Assembly (NCBI RefSeq): GCF_012524205.1
Contig: NZ_JABACI010000001.1
Coordinates: 558,001-622,000 of the forward strand
From: Microbacterium salsuginis
Lineage (GTDB): Bacteria; Actinomycetota; Actinomycetes; Actinomycetales; Microbacteriaceae
Direction of reading: 5' to 3'
DNA: 64,000 nucleotides
A program made the position numbers and the translations under genes. Shown here piece after piece: positions 15,641 through 24,650 of the stretch. Under the pieces are notes generated by a model. The model was not told the origin of the DNA, ran no database searches, and saw nothing but the letters and a program-made list of their open reading frames with translations. The stretch's first letter is position 1; each line of letters opens with the position of its first letter.

Positions 15641-16480
15641 TCACGGGATCGCGGCGTACTGTTCCGCGGCTGCAGCGACGCGGTTGTTGTACTCGACGCT
15701 GGGGTTGTACGCCGAGATGGCGGCGATCCAGCGGTCGGGAGCGGTCAGATCGCCCCCGACGTCGCACAGGTAGACAGCCGCAGCGAGCGCGGCGTCGTCG
15801 ATCTGGTGGATGTCGGTCTCACCGTCGCGATCGCCGTCCTGGGCATACGCCGCCCACGTCTCGGGGATGAATTGCATCGGCCCGACCGCGCGATCCCACG
15901 TGACGTCACCGTCGAGGCGCCCGTCGTCGGTATCGCTGATCGCCTCCGTGCCGTTGCCGTCGAGCGGGATGCCGATGATCGAGGGCCGCGCCACACCGTC
16001 CGTGCCGATCGCCGAGCCGTCGATGGTGCCGTGCTCAGATTCGACGAGCCCGATGCCCGCGAGGGTGTTCCAACCGAGACCGCATCCCGGGTGCGTGTCG
16101 GCCACCGACAAGGCCGCGCCGGCATACGCGAGCAGAGCGCGCTCGGGAATCCCGGCGTCGCGTGAGATCCGCTCCACCCAGCGCTCGTCGGGGCGTGCGG
16201 TGGCGGCATCCGTCTGCCGTCGTTGGGTCGGGTGCGCCTCTGTCGCACGCGCGGTCGACGAGGGGGCGGTCGACGGCGTCGGCGCGGCCGCACTCGAGTT
16301 CGCGTCGGCCGGCCCGGTCGGCCAGACCGCGGCGGTCAGCGCACCCATTCCCAGCACCGCGAGGACGATCGTCGTCGTCGCCCACATCCACGGGAAACGA
16401 CGCGGCGGCGGAGGCTCGACGGATGCCTGAGCCGGCCCGGCGTCGACGAGATCGTCGAAGCTCTCATTCGTATCGGTCAT
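15641..16480 (-). CDS. Membrane-anchored lytic transglycosylase-like protein
   Basis: A 279-residue protein with an N-terminal cytoplasmic stretch, one membrane helix (about 33-53), a Ser/Thr/Ala linker and a lysozyme-like MltB/SLT_2 domain. GLVESEHGTIDG carries the likely catalytic Glu; AVGPMQFIPETWAAY and ISAYNPSVEYNNRV are family blocks. It would cleave peptidoglycan glycan strands outside the membrane. ATG at 16480 overlaps the permease stop by 4 bp, so it belongs to the transporter operon, perhaps to open the wall for the surface proteins. That role is inference. Confidence 0.85.
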   Translation of the reverse strand: MTDTNESFDDLVDAGPAQASVEPPPPRRFPWMWATTTIVLAVLGMGALTAAVWPTGPADANSSAAAPTPSTAPSSTARATEAHPTQRRQTDAATARPDERWVERISRDAGIPERALLAYAGAALSVADTHPGCGLGWNTLAGIGLVESEHGTIDGSAIGTDGVARPSIIGIPLDGNGTEAISDTDDGRLDGDVTWDRAVGPMQFIPETWAAYAQDGDRDGETDIHQIDDAALAAAVYLCDVGGDLTAPDRWIAAISAYNPSVEYNNRVAAAAEQYAAIP

Positions 16481-17421
16481 CGCGCGACTCCCGTCAGCGC
16501 CTGATCGACCGGCTCTTCGTCGGCGAGTGCCTCGTCCCGTCTCGCAGCCGTGGTGACGCGGAGTCTGGCCGGACGCACACGCGCCTTGAACACCAGCCCC
16601 TGTCGCGGCGCGAAGAACCACGCGAGGAGGAACGCCGCGGTCAGCACCAGCACGATCGTGCCGCCGGTGGGAAGATCCCAAGACCACGACAGATACAGAC
16701 CGACGAGGGCCGAGAGTCCGCCGACGAGCGGCGAGAGGAACATCATCATGCCGAGGCGATCCGTCAGCAGCCTCGCCGTGGCTGCCGGGGTGATGAGCAG
16801 CGCGAGCACGAGGATGTTGCCGATCGTCTGCACGCTGATCACGACCGCGAGCGTCACCAGCACGTACAGCACGAGATCCAGCCAGAACACCCGTACTCCC
16901 ATCGCGAGCGCCGACTCGCGGTCGAGACTGATGGTCACGAGCTCCTTGTGGAGCGCGAAGACCACACCGAGGACGAGGACGCCGGTCGCGGCGACGACAT
17001 ACAGGTCGGAGTCGGGGATGCCGGTGATCGCCCCGAACAGGAACTGCTGCAGCGACCCGGCGTAACCGGGCGCTTGCGAGATGATGACGATGCCGAGGGC
17101 GAAGGCGGCGACGAAGAACACGCCGATGACGGAGTCCTCCTTCAGGCGCCTGTTCTGCGAGAACACCGCGATGAGTACCGCCGTGAGAATGCCCGCGAGC
17201 GTGCCGCCCAGGATGAGGTTGCCCGAGACGACGAAGGCCACCGCCAGACCCGGGAACACCGCGTGGGCCACGGCATCGCCGATGAAGGCCATGCCGCGCA
17301 GGACGACGTAAGTGCCGACGACGCCGCACACGATCGCCGACATGACGGCGACGGCGAGCGCCTTGGGGAGGAAGGCGAGGTCGGGATTGAAGAGGTCGGC
17401 GAGGAAGTCCAGCGGGTTCAT
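16477..17421 (-). CDS. Metal-type ABC transporter permease (ZnuB/MntB family)
   Basis: A permease of about 314 residues and the ABC-3 family, with eight or nine predicted helices. Recognisable blocks are GMAFIGDAVAHAVFPGLA (about 45-62), the conserved loop IPDSDLYV and GNILVLALLITPAATARLL. ABC-3 permeases import Zn2+, Mn2+ or Fe2+. It matches the 'anchored repeat-type' permease of the same gene set. The start is ambiguous between ATG 17421 and GTG 17427, the latter giving a GTGA overlap with the ATPase gene. Confidence 0.9.
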   Translation of the reverse strand: MNPLDFLADLFNPDLAFLPKALAVAVMSAIVCGVVGTYVVLRGMAFIGDAVAHAVFPGLAVAFVVSGNLILGGTLAGILTAVLIAVFSQNRRLKEDSVIGVFFVAAFALGIVIISQAPGYAGSLQQFLFGAITGIPDSDLYVVAATGVLVLGVVFALHKELVTISLDRESALAMGVRVFWLDLVLYVLVTLAVVISVQTIGNILVLALLITPAATARLLTDRLGMMMFLSPLVGGLSALVGLYLSWSWDLPTGGTIVLVLTAAFLLAWFFAPRQGLVFKARVRPARLRVTTAARRDEALADEEPVDQALTGVAR

Positions 17422-17423
17422 CG

Positions 17424-18176
17424 TCACGCCGCCTTCAGCATGCGCAGCAGAGCCGAATCGGCGGCGACCCCGAACGCCGACATCCACAGGGCAGGATCGG
17501 CTGCGAGCTTCTGCGGGCTGTCCGTGGCGACAACGGTGCGGTTGAGCAGGGCGATCCGGTCGCACGTGTACAGCGCGGAGGGGATGTCGTGCGTGGTCAT
17601 GAGCACGGCTCGGCCTTCGCGCGCGAGCTGGGCGAAGAGCTCCGACAGCAGATCCTGCGTCGGCATATCGAGGCCGGTGAACGGCTCGTCCAGCAGCAGC
17701 ACCGCCGGCTGCAGCACGAGCGCGCGTGCCACGAGCACCCGCTGCCGCTGCCCGCCCGACAGCTGTCCGACCGGTCTCTCGGCGAGGTCCGTCATGCGCA
17801 CGCGGTGCAGGGCGTCGGCGACCGCTTCCCATTCGGCGGCGCCGGTGCGCCGCAGTACCCCGAGACGCCCGGTCAGCCCGGTGGCGACGACCTCGGCGAC
17901 GCTGATCGGAAAGTCCCACGCGAAGTCGTGGCGCTGCGGCACGTAGCCCAGCGAGGACCGCCCGGGTTTCGATGGGCGGCCTTCGACGAGAACCTGCCCG
18001 CTGGACGGGCGCACGAGCCCGAGGATCGTGCGCAGCAGGGTGGTCTTCCCGGCCCCGTTCGGACCGAGAAGTCCCACGAGTTCGCCTCGCTCGACCATGA
18101 GGCTCACGTCATGCAGGACGGGTCGTCCCGCGAGCTCGACGTCGACGTCGGTCACCTCGAGTGTCGCCGCGGTCAT
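17424..18176 (-). CDS. Anchored-repeat-type ABC transporter ATPase
   Basis: A 250-residue ABC ATPase: Walker A GPNGAGKTT (about 38-46), Q-loop YVPQRHDF, signature LSGGQRQRV (about 141-149), Walker B VLLLDEPFTGLD and the H-loop TTHD. It powers the permease next door. It is closest in character to ZnuC/MntA-type metal ATPases. ATG at 18176 overlaps the upstream surface-protein stop by 4 bp (ATGA), and its own stop is coupled to the permease. Confidence 0.92.
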   Translation of the reverse strand: MTAATLEVTDVDVELAGRPVLHDVSLMVERGELVGLLGPNGAGKTTLLRTILGLVRPSSGQVLVEGRPSKPGRSSLGYVPQRHDFAWDFPISVAEVVATGLTGRLGVLRRTGAAEWEAVADALHRVRMTDLAERPVGQLSGGQRQRVLVARALVLQPAVLLLDEPFTGLDMPTQDLLSELFAQLAREGRAVLMTTHDIPSALYTCDRIALLNRTVVATDSPQKLAADPALWMSAFGVAADSALLRMLKAA

Positions 18177-19195
18177 CGCGCCGTCTCCTCGTGCGTGCCG
18201 TCTGCTCCGGATGCCGGCGCCGAAGCGAGCGCGCGGCGGCGAGCGCCGCGACTCCGAAGCACGGCCACGGCGATCCCGACGATGAGGCCCGCTGCGACGA
18301 CGCCGATGGCGCCGAGCAGGAGCGGCACGAGGGGATCTCTCGCAGTTTCGGAAGAGTCTGCAACGGCGGTGCCGGCGGCTTCCGCGGCAGGCGGGGTCGC
18401 GGTCGGTGACGGGTCCGCGCCGTCGCCCTGCCACGGGGCCGCGAGTGCCTCGGCCGGATCGGTGGCGGATCCGACGGCGAAACGAAGCACTCGACTGTCA
18501 CTGACCGTCGTTCCGTCGATGAGGTCGGCGGAGGACTGGACCCGGACGAGGTAGACGCCCGGCTCGGTGAACACCCAGTTCGCGTGCGTGTGCGTGTTGA
18601 CGTCGACCCAGGCTTCCTGGGAGTCCGTGACGCGGGAGTCGAAGAGCACCTGGGGCTCGCCGAACGAGCCGGACTGAAGGTACGTCGTCATGATCCCCGG
18701 TCCCTGCACGCCGGTGAGCGAGAGCGTCACTCCTCGGTCGATCGCCTGCATGACCTCCGGATCCTGCGTGTTCCACCCGAGCCAGACCACATCCGGGTGC
18801 TGCGTCTGCGGCACGACCCACACCGTCTCGCCGGGGCCGGCCCCGACGAATTCATAGGCGCTGTCATCGGGAACCGTGAGCTGCCCCGCGTCCAGCACAT
18901 GAAGAACGGTCTGCTCGGGGTGCCGCCACACGCTGGCAGCGTTCGCATCCGCCCTCGCGGCGTCGTCGTGGATGAGGAACGACCATCGACCGTCGACGAA
19001 TTTCGGGCCCATGTCGACATGGCCGGCGTCCAGGACGTGGGCACCCTCCACGACAGCCATATCGGCGTCGAGCGTTTGATCCAGCCCGTCGTCGTCGGTC
19101 GCGGCCCCTGAGACGGTCAGCACGGCGGTGAGGGCGAGGACGGCCGCGACGCGGACCGACGGGGACGACAGCCTGGGCAGCAATGATGCGTTCAT
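18173..19195 (-). CDS. Membrane-anchored surface protein, choice-of-anchor M domain
   Basis: A 340-residue protein with a signal peptide (about 1-31) and one choice-of-anchor M domain. The domain starts at GHVDMGPKFVDGRW (about 58-71), includes ETVWVVPQTQHPDVVWLGWN and closes with THTHANWVFTEPGVYLVRV. A Pro/Ala linker, a C-terminal membrane helix (about 288-312) and a basic tail follow, without an LPXTG. The His-rich HTHANW block is shared with its cluster mates and could bind metal. Sits between the binding-protein gene (46 bp upstream) and the ATPase. Confidence 0.85.
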   Translation of the reverse strand: MNASLLPRLSSPSVRVAAVLALTAVLTVSGAATDDDGLDQTLDADMAVVEGAHVLDAGHVDMGPKFVDGRWSFLIHDDAARADANAASVWRHPEQTVLHVLDAGQLTVPDDSAYEFVGAGPGETVWVVPQTQHPDVVWLGWNTQDPEVMQAIDRGVTLSLTGVQGPGIMTTYLQSGSFGEPQVLFDSRVTDSQEAWVDVNTHTHANWVFTEPGVYLVRVQSSADLIDGTTVSDSRVLRFAVGSATDPAEALAAPWQGDGADPSPTATPPAAEAAGTAVADSSETARDPLVPLLLGAIGVVAAGLIVGIAVAVLRSRGARRRALASAPASGADGTHEETAR

Positions 19196-19241
19196 GTCGG
19201 GTGGGTATCGATCTTTCGGTGAGAGGATGCTGCGGCCGACG

Positions 19242-20807
19242 TCATCCGGCGAGGCATCGGTGCAGGGAGTCGGCGTTGAAGCGCAGGAGCTGCGTGTAGC
19301 TGGTGACGGTGTCGTCGAAGGCGTCGCCGTAGATCAGACACACCTCCACGTCCTGCTCGGCGGCCAGTTCCGTCAGCGCGGACGCGCGCGCCGCGTGGTT
19401 GGGCTCGAGGAAGACGGCGGGAATGCGCAGCGTCTGGAGGGTCTCGGTGAGCTTCCTCCGGTCGGCGATCGACGGCTCGGTTGCCGGGTTCGGTGTGACG
19501 AACCCGGCGATCTCGACGTCGTAGGCCTCGGCGAGATAGCCGAATGCATCGTGAGAGGTGACGAGGTACCGGCGGGAGGACGGGATGTCGGCGATCGTGG
19601 CGCGCACATAGGCGTCGACCTCCTCCAGCTCCGAGAGGTACGCAGCAGCGTTGTCGCGGTAGGCCGCGGCATTCGGCGGATCGGCGTCGATAAGCGTGTC
19701 GCGGATGAGCTGCACGTACGCCATTCCGTTGCGAGCGTTCTGCCACAGGTGAGGATCGATCTCGCCGTGGACGTGCTTTCCGAGCACCGCCTGAGGGAGC
19801 TGATAGATCTGCGCGCCCGGTCGCCCGAGGAAGCCGAACGCCGCCCCGACGGGAACCTCGGCGAGCGCTCGCGGCGGCACGTCGATCACGACGTCGGCCG
19901 CGTCGAGCGTTCGCTGACTGTGATCGTCTCCCCCGGCGGGATCGTGGCGGACGACGAGAGCCTCACGATCGAGGTCGACCGTCATGTCGGCGTGCCCGTC
20001 GTCCAGCACGACCGCGTCGGGAACGCCCGCTTCCGCAGGATCGACGCCGACAGCGAAGGTGAACGTCGAGGTCGCGAGGTCGTGCGGGCGCGACAGATCG
20101 TCCACCTGGATCCGGGAGGAGAAGGTGAGACGGTAGATCCCCGGCGCGGAGAATGCCCACGACATGTGGGTGTGGGCGTCCGTCGGGAGGGTCATCGTGT
20201 CGTGGCGGTACCCGTCGGCGGCGTCGAAGCCGTCGCTCGAGTCGAAATACACGTCGGTGTCACCGAACGTGCCCGTCAGATACGCGAAGACATCGCCCGG
20301 GCCCTCGGCGTCCGTCATCGACACCATCACGCTCGACGACCGGGTCGCTCCGAAGCGCTCCCCGGTGCCGTCCGACCGCATGCCGAGCCAGAGCGTGTCG
20401 AGGTTCACGTTCTCGACGAGCGGGATGATCTCCGCTGCGTACTTCACCGCTTCCTCGGCCAGCGAAACGGATACAGCCTCGGGCCGGAGATTCGCGTCGA
20501 GCGTCTTTATGATGTTGTGCTCCTCCAGCAACGCGTAGTTGCTGAAAGCCACGTCGGCGTAGACCGCGTTTCGGGCGTCCCGCAGAGTCGGTTCATACGT
20601 GTGCGGGTCGGCGCCATCCGGAACCAGCGACGCGACGTCGACATGAGCGCCGCCGACCTGCTCGGCCATGTCGCGCAGCAACCCGGTCGTGGTGAGCACT
20701 TGGAGGTTTCGGCCGTCCGCAGCGAGCACGGGCTTCGCCCCGCAGCCGCTCAGGATCAGGGCCGCTGCCGCCGATACCGCGACGGCCGCGGACCGGTACC
20801 GTCTCAC
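19242..20807 (-). CDS. Metal-binding lipoprotein (ZnuA-like) with inserted anchor-M domain
   Basis: A 521-residue substrate-binding lipoprotein (lipobox LSGC, Cys22). The ZnuA/TroA fold is split. Residues about 35-140 carry the first half (PDGADPHTYEPT, ligand His69) and about 345-521 the second half (GEIDPHLWQNARN, TSHDAFGYLAE, FLEPNHAARAS, GDAFDD). The insert at about 140-340 is made of choice-of-anchor M sequence in permuted order: the HTHMSWAFSAPGIY half comes before the GHADMTVDLD half. This matches the 'anchored repeat' binding-protein type. GTG at 20807 overlaps the upstream stop (GTGA). Substrate probably Zn2+ or Mn2+. Confidence 0.88.
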   Translation of the reverse strand: MRRYRSAAVAVSAAAALILSGCGAKPVLAADGRNLQVLTTTGLLRDMAEQVGGAHVDVASLVPDGADPHTYEPTLRDARNAVYADVAFSNYALLEEHNIIKTLDANLRPEAVSVSLAEEAVKYAAEIIPLVENVNLDTLWLGMRSDGTGERFGATRSSSVMVSMTDAEGPGDVFAYLTGTFGDTDVYFDSSDGFDAADGYRHDTMTLPTDAHTHMSWAFSAPGIYRLTFSSRIQVDDLSRPHDLATSTFTFAVGVDPAEAGVPDAVVLDDGHADMTVDLDREALVVRHDPAGGDDHSQRTLDAADVVIDVPPRALAEVPVGAAFGFLGRPGAQIYQLPQAVLGKHVHGEIDPHLWQNARNGMAYVQLIRDTLIDADPPNAAAYRDNAAAYLSELEEVDAYVRATIADIPSSRRYLVTSHDAFGYLAEAYDVEIAGFVTPNPATEPSIADRRKLTETLQTLRIPAVFLEPNHAARASALTELAAEQDVEVCLIYGDAFDDTVTSYTQLLRFNADSLHRCLAG

Positions 20808-22657
20808 GAGGTCCTGCCCGACGGCTGGATCAGCGCACGCCGCCAGGCGAAGCCGCACGCCGCGGCGGCCAGCAGCAGCAGCGCTCCGAGGACGCCGAGC
20901 AGAGTCGGCGTCGCGGCGCCGCGCGAGGCGGCAATGACCGCCTCGGGGTCCGCGCCGTCGGCCTGCGGTCCGGATCCGGAATCCGAAGGGTCGACGGCCC
21001 ACGCGGCGAGGCCGACCGGTGACTGCACCGCCGATTGCAGCTGCCCGCTGTCGTCGTCGGTGAGAGCCAGCACTGCCGGGGCTCCACAGACACCGCCGGT
21101 CGCCGAGCGGGGATCGACGTCGCCGACCACGATCGTCATGGTCTCGGTGTCGGAGCTGACGCTCCCGTCGGCGAGGGTCATCGTCTGGGTCGAGGTGATG
21201 CGGTACACGCCCTCGGCCGTGAAGGCCCAGTTGGCATGCGCATGGACCCCGAGGGGGATGCCGTAGGTCCCGCCCCCGTCGAACACCATCTGCTGCACGC
21301 CACCGAATGAGCCGGACAGGTACACCTTGACGGCGCCGGGGCCGTTGACAGCATCGATGGTCCAGCGCACCGGGCCGCGGGCGTTGCCGGCGTTGAGCGA
21401 CTCGGTATTCCACCCCAGCCAGATCAGCTCGGCGTTCTGCGTCTGCGGAACCTGCCACACGGTCTGACCGGGCGCGCCGATCTGACCGAAGCCGGCGGGA
21501 AGCGCCACCCGTGCCGACGGCTTCAGCCACAGCACCGTGCCCGCGGGCTCGCGGTAGACCTTGCTCCCCGACGTGTCGTCACCGATCAGCGACTGCAGCC
21601 GTCCGTCGACGAGGCGGCTCGCGTAGTCGATGTGCCCCGCGGAGAGGATCGTCGCGGCAGCGGTGCACTGCGTCGCCGCCACCTCCTGCACGGGAGGGGC
21701 AACGGCGCCTGGGGTCCCATCGACGGGAGGAGGCGGCGATGGCACGGTACCGGGGTCCGGTTCGACCGAGTCCGCGCACGCCACAGGATCGAGATCCACC
21801 ACGTCAACTGTTCCGACCGCGACGGTCAGGACGAACGACTCGGATGCCGCCCGTCCGTCGCTGAGCTGTGCGGCGCGCTGCATCGCGAGGCAGTAGACGC
21901 CTTCGGCCGAGAATGCCCATGAGCCATGGGCATGGGTGTTCTTCGGGATGGTGAACGCGTCCGCACTGGAGACCCCATCGCGAGAGTTCAGGAGCACACG
22001 CGGCTGACCGAACGAGTCGGACTCGTAGAGCGCGAACTCGCCTGGCCCTTCGATGTCGGCCAGCGACCAGGCGACACCGCCCGACGTCGCACCGCTGGGA
22101 ATGGACTCCGTCGACCATCCCGGCCACAGCAGGCCCTCTTGCTGGGTCTGCGAGACCTGGAAGAAGGAGGAGCCCGCAGGTCCGAGGAAGTCCCACGCAG
22201 CACCGGTCGGAACCGTCGCCGTGGCGTGTGGAAGGATCTGCAGCACTGTGTCACCGGGATCGCGCCAGACCGGATCAGATGATTCGGTGGTGTCCTTGAT
22301 CCGCGAGACGAGCCGGTCCGCCTCCAGCGTCGCCGCCACGTCGACGTGCCCGTCGTTGAGCACGACCGCCCCGTGATCGTTGATCGTCCCGTTTCGGACA
22401 TCCCATTGACCGGGGGCCGGCGTGGGGCTCGGTGTCGGCGTCGCGGTGGGCTCGCGAGTCGGGGTCGCGGTGGGCTCGGGAGTCGGGGTCGGAGTATGGG
22501 TCGGAACCGGCGTGTGCGTCGACTCTGGCGTGAGGGTCGGCGTCGGCTCGGGGGTCAGAGGCACACCGAGCGCGGCGGCGCCGCACGTGAGCGCGCCGAC
22601 GATGAGGGCGGAACTGACGGCGAACAAGCGCCGGCCGTGGCGAGACGGGAGGGGCAT
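20804..22657 (-). CDS. Surface protein with two choice-of-anchor M domains
   Basis: A 617-residue exported protein and first gene of the metal-type transporter operon. Signal peptide about 1-31; a Thr/Pro/Glu-rich wall-spanning linker (about 35-83); anchor-M domain 1 about 104-260 ([13 protein letters not shown] to [15 protein letters not shown]); a Pro-rich linker; domain 2 about 342-490 ([13 protein letters not shown] to [14 protein letters not shown]); a C-terminal membrane helix and basic residues. ATG at 22657 is used; a GTG precedes it directly. A Zur/Fur-type palindrome lies 30 bp upstream. Confidence 0.86.
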   Translation of the reverse strand: MPLPSRHGRRLFAVSSALIVGALTCGAAALGVPLTPEPTPTLTPESTHTPVPTHTPTPTPEPTATPTREPTATPTPSPTPAPGQWDVRNGTINDHGAVVLNDGHVDVAATLEADRLVSRIKDTTESSDPVWRDPGDTVLQILPHATATVPTGAAWDFLGPAGSSFFQVSQTQQEGLLWPGWSTESIPSGATSGGVAWSLADIEGPGEFALYESDSFGQPRVLLNSRDGVSSADAFTIPKNTHAHGSWAFSAEGVYCLAMQRAAQLSDGRAASESFVLTVAVGTVDVVDLDPVACADSVEPDPGTVPSPPPPVDGTPGAVAPPVQEVAATQCTAAATILSAGHIDYASRLVDGRLQSLIGDDTSGSKVYREPAGTVLWLKPSARVALPAGFGQIGAPGQTVWQVPQTQNAELIWLGWNTESLNAGNARGPVRWTIDAVNGPGAVKVYLSGSFGGVQQMVFDGGGTYGIPLGVHAHANWAFTAEGVYRITSTQTMTLADGSVSSDTETMTIVVGDVDPRSATGGVCGAPAVLALTDDDSGQLQSAVQSPVGLAAWAVDPSDSGSGPQADGADPEAVIAASRGAATPTLLGVLGALLLLAAAACGFAWRRALIQPSGRTS

Positions 22658-22686
22658 CACGGAATCTCAGATCAGGTGGATGAGAG

Positions 22687-22701
22687 TGAGAATCATTCTC
22701 A
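22687..22701. promoter_or_regulatory. Zur/Fur-type box (TGAGAAT-C-ATTCTCA)
   Basis: A perfect 7-1-7 palindrome with the spacing and core of Zur/Fur-family boxes; actinobacterial Zur sites resemble TGAAAATGATTTTCA. It lies between the predicted -10 element and the start codon of the surface-protein/ABC operon, a repressing position. It supports zinc (or iron) control of the operon. It is 92 bp from the divergent KAS III-like gene and might influence that too. Confidence 0.75.
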
Positions 22702-22707
22702 TTAATC

Positions 22708-22737
22708 ATCTTGTGGCGCATGTCCTCTGACTGTCAA
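22708..22737 (-). promoter_or_regulatory. Predicted promoter of the anchored-repeat ABC operon
   Basis: On the minus strand TTGACA (22732-22737) and CAAGAT (22708-22713) are spaced by 18 bp, directly upstream of the Zur/Fur-type palindrome. The -35 element is a consensus match and the -10 is partial. Confidence 0.5.
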
Positions 22738-22793
22738 ATCCGCGCGGTGCATTGTGTCGCGGTGCCGGCGCGTCCGTGGCCTAGTGTCATGTC

Positions 22794-23936
22794 ATGGCGA
22801 CGACCGCGACGGCGTACCTCACCGGCTTCGGTCGATATCTCCCCGGCGATCCGGTCGACAACGACGGCATCGCGTCGCGGCTCGGCGGCGACGACCCTGT
22901 GACGGAACGGATCCGGCGCCGTGTGCTCGATGCCAACGGCATCCGGCAGCGGCACTATGCACTCGACGAGCACGGCGAGCCGACCGAGCTCAACGAGGAA
23001 CTGGCGGTCAAGGCGCTGCGTGCGGCGCTGGCGGATCGAGGCATCGACGCGGCGGATCTGCGGATGCTGGCCTGCGCCACGACGATGGGCGATGTACTCG
23101 TGCCCGGTTTCGCTTCCATGGTGCATGGCCGTCTCGGCGGTGGGCCGATGCAGCTGCTGTCAGCGTCCGGAGTGTGCGCTTCAAGCCTTGCCGCACTGGA
23201 CGCCGCGGTCAGCAAGATCCGCCTCGGCGACCACCCGCGGGCCGCCGTCGTCGGCTCGGAACTGGCCAGCCGCAGCCTGCGTCAGCGCCGGTATGACGGC
23301 ATCCGGGCCGGCATGGACTCTCACTTCCTGCGTTGGATGCTCTCGGACGGCGCAGGCGCCGTCGTCGTGGAGTTCCAGCCGCACCCGACGAGACCATCGC
23401 TGCGCGTCGACTGGGTGCGGCAGGTCTCGCTCGCGCACGAATACGACGTCTGCATGCGGGCGGGGATGAGCGGCGTCGATCCCGTCGTGGGCCGCACGTG
23501 GCAGGACGTCGACATCGCCGAGGCGGACGCTGAGGGCATGTTCCTGCTGCGGCAGGACGTGAGCGTCCTGGACGATCTCGCGGATGCCGGCATCCGTCAG
23601 TTCGAGGAGCTCGTCGACATCGGACTCGTCGACGTCCGTCACCTCGACCACGTCATCTGTCACTACAGCACGAACGCGTTCCGCGACGTCGCGTTCGATG
23701 CACTGCGCCGTCGGGTGCCCACCCTCGACACCGACCGCTGGTTCTCCAACCTCGAGACGCGCGGAAACACCGGATCGGCGAGCATCTTCATCGCCCTCGA
23801 GGAGGCATGGAGCAGCGGCCGCTTCGCGCCCGGCGACACCGTCCTGCTGGCAGTTCCCGAGTCCGGCCGGTTCTCGTTCGCCTTCGCCCACCTGACGGTG
23901 GTCGCGCCACCCTCATCGCAAGGAGCCCCGACGTGA
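22794..23936 (+). CDS. KAS III-like (FabH-type) 3-oxoacyl synthase
   Basis: A 380-residue thiolase-fold condensing enzyme of the FabH (KAS III) type. The catalytic triad is visible as Cys128 (SGVCASS), His290 (ICHYSTN) and Asn325 (TRGNTGSAS). It would condense an acyl starter with malonyl-ACP, or transfer an acyl chain. The sequence is more divergent than housekeeping FabH. GTGA coupling to a diiron-oxidase-like gene and then a DUF6999-like gene points to a dedicated small pathway rather than primary fatty-acid synthesis. ATG at 22794 with no strong Shine-Dalgarno; TAGTGT at 22780-22785 could be a -10 for a near-leaderless message. Confidence 0.82.
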   Translation: MATTATAYLTGFGRYLPGDPVDNDGIASRLGGDDPVTERIRRRVLDANGIRQRHYALDEHGEPTELNEELAVKALRAALADRGIDAADLRMLACATTMGDVLVPGFASMVHGRLGGGPMQLLSASGVCASSLAALDAAVSKIRLGDHPRAAVVGSELASRSLRQRRYDGIRAGMDSHFLRWMLSDGAGAVVVEFQPHPTRPSLRVDWVRQVSLAHEYDVCMRAGMSGVDPVVGRTWQDVDIAEADAEGMFLLRQDVSVLDDLADAGIRQFEELVDIGLVDVRHLDHVICHYSTNAFRDVAFDALRRRVPTLDTDRWFSNLETRGNTGSASIFIALEEAWSSGRFAPGDTVLLAVPESGRFSFAFAHLTVVAPPSSQGAPT

Positions 23937-24649
23937 CGATCAGCTCGACCACGAACACCCACACCACCACCACCGGCGACGCTTCGACCTCCGGTACCGA
24001 CACGCTGTTCGAACGCCTCGCCGAGGTCTGGACCGAGCTCGAAGAGCACCTGGACCGCGTGCCCGTGCTGAGCCGGCTCGCCGAGGGCACCGTGACCCTC
24101 GACGACTACAAGCGCCTGCTGTTCAACCTGCGCCAGCAGGTGGTCGACGGCTCGCCCTGGATCTCGCGGGCCGCCTCCAACTTCGACATCGACCACTTCG
24201 AGCTGCGCGCGGCAGCGATCCGTCACGCCGAGGAGGAGCACCGCGACTATCTCATGATCGAGCGCGACTACGTCGCCGTGGGCGGCTCGCTCGACGAGCT
24301 GCGCTCCGGCCGCAAGAACGTCGGGTCCGAAGCGCTCTCGGGCTACATGTTCCATTACGCGGACCGGCCCAACCCGGTCGGGCTGCTCGGGGCGATGTTC
24401 ATCATCGAGGGGCTGGGCGCTCAGCGTGCGGCCGGATGGGCCGCCCGGTTCCAGGAGGTGCTGGGACTCGCCGACAGCCAGGTCCACTTCATGACGTACC
24501 ACCAGGAGGCCGACAGCGCGCACACCGGCGACCTCGAGGCCATCCTCACCTCGGGCCTGATCGACGATGGCGCAGCGGACGAGATCGTGCGCTGCGCGCA
24601 GGTGGTGGCGCGGCTGTATGCGCTGCAGCTGGAAGAACTGGATCGCTGA
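23933..24649 (+). CDS. Heme-oxygenase-like diiron oxidase (iron-containing redox enzyme)
   Basis: A 238-residue all-helical protein of the heme-oxygenase-like diiron oxidase superfamily (relatives UndA, BesC). Likely metal ligands follow the family pattern: E100/H103 in HAEEEHRDY, E159 in FIIEGLG, and H190/D194/H197 in YHQEADSAHTGD. Such enzymes use O2 for desaturation, decarboxylative alkene formation or C-C cleavage on acyl or amino-acid substrates. It starts with GTG overlapping the KAS III stop (GTGA) and has AGGAG at 23921-23925. A substrate delivered by the synthase upstream is a reasonable inference. Confidence 0.82.
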   Translation: MTISSTTNTHTTTTGDASTSGTDTLFERLAEVWTELEEHLDRVPVLSRLAEGTVTLDDYKRLLFNLRQQVVDGSPWISRAASNFDIDHFELRAAAIRHAEEEHRDYLMIERDYVAVGGSLDELRSGRKNVGSEALSGYMFHYADRPNPVGLLGAMFIIEGLGAQRAAGWAARFQEVLGLADSQVHFMTYHQEADSAHTGDLEAILTSGLIDDGAADEIVRCAQVVARLYALQLEELDR

Positions 24650-24650
24650 C

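Noticed and set aside
13939..15870. A 643-codon plus-strand open frame
   Set aside because: Antisense shadow of the surface-protein gene with Arg/Asp/Gly-rich unnatural composition.
19128..21266. A 712-codon plus-strand open frame
   Set aside because: Antisense to the binding lipoprotein and surface protein; no family resemblance, only GC-driven openness.
22422..22560. Short tandem repeats of GTGGG/TCGG type, possible CRISPR or VNTR
   Set aside because: They encode the Thr/Pro/Glu linker of the surface protein; unit length and spacing are irregular.
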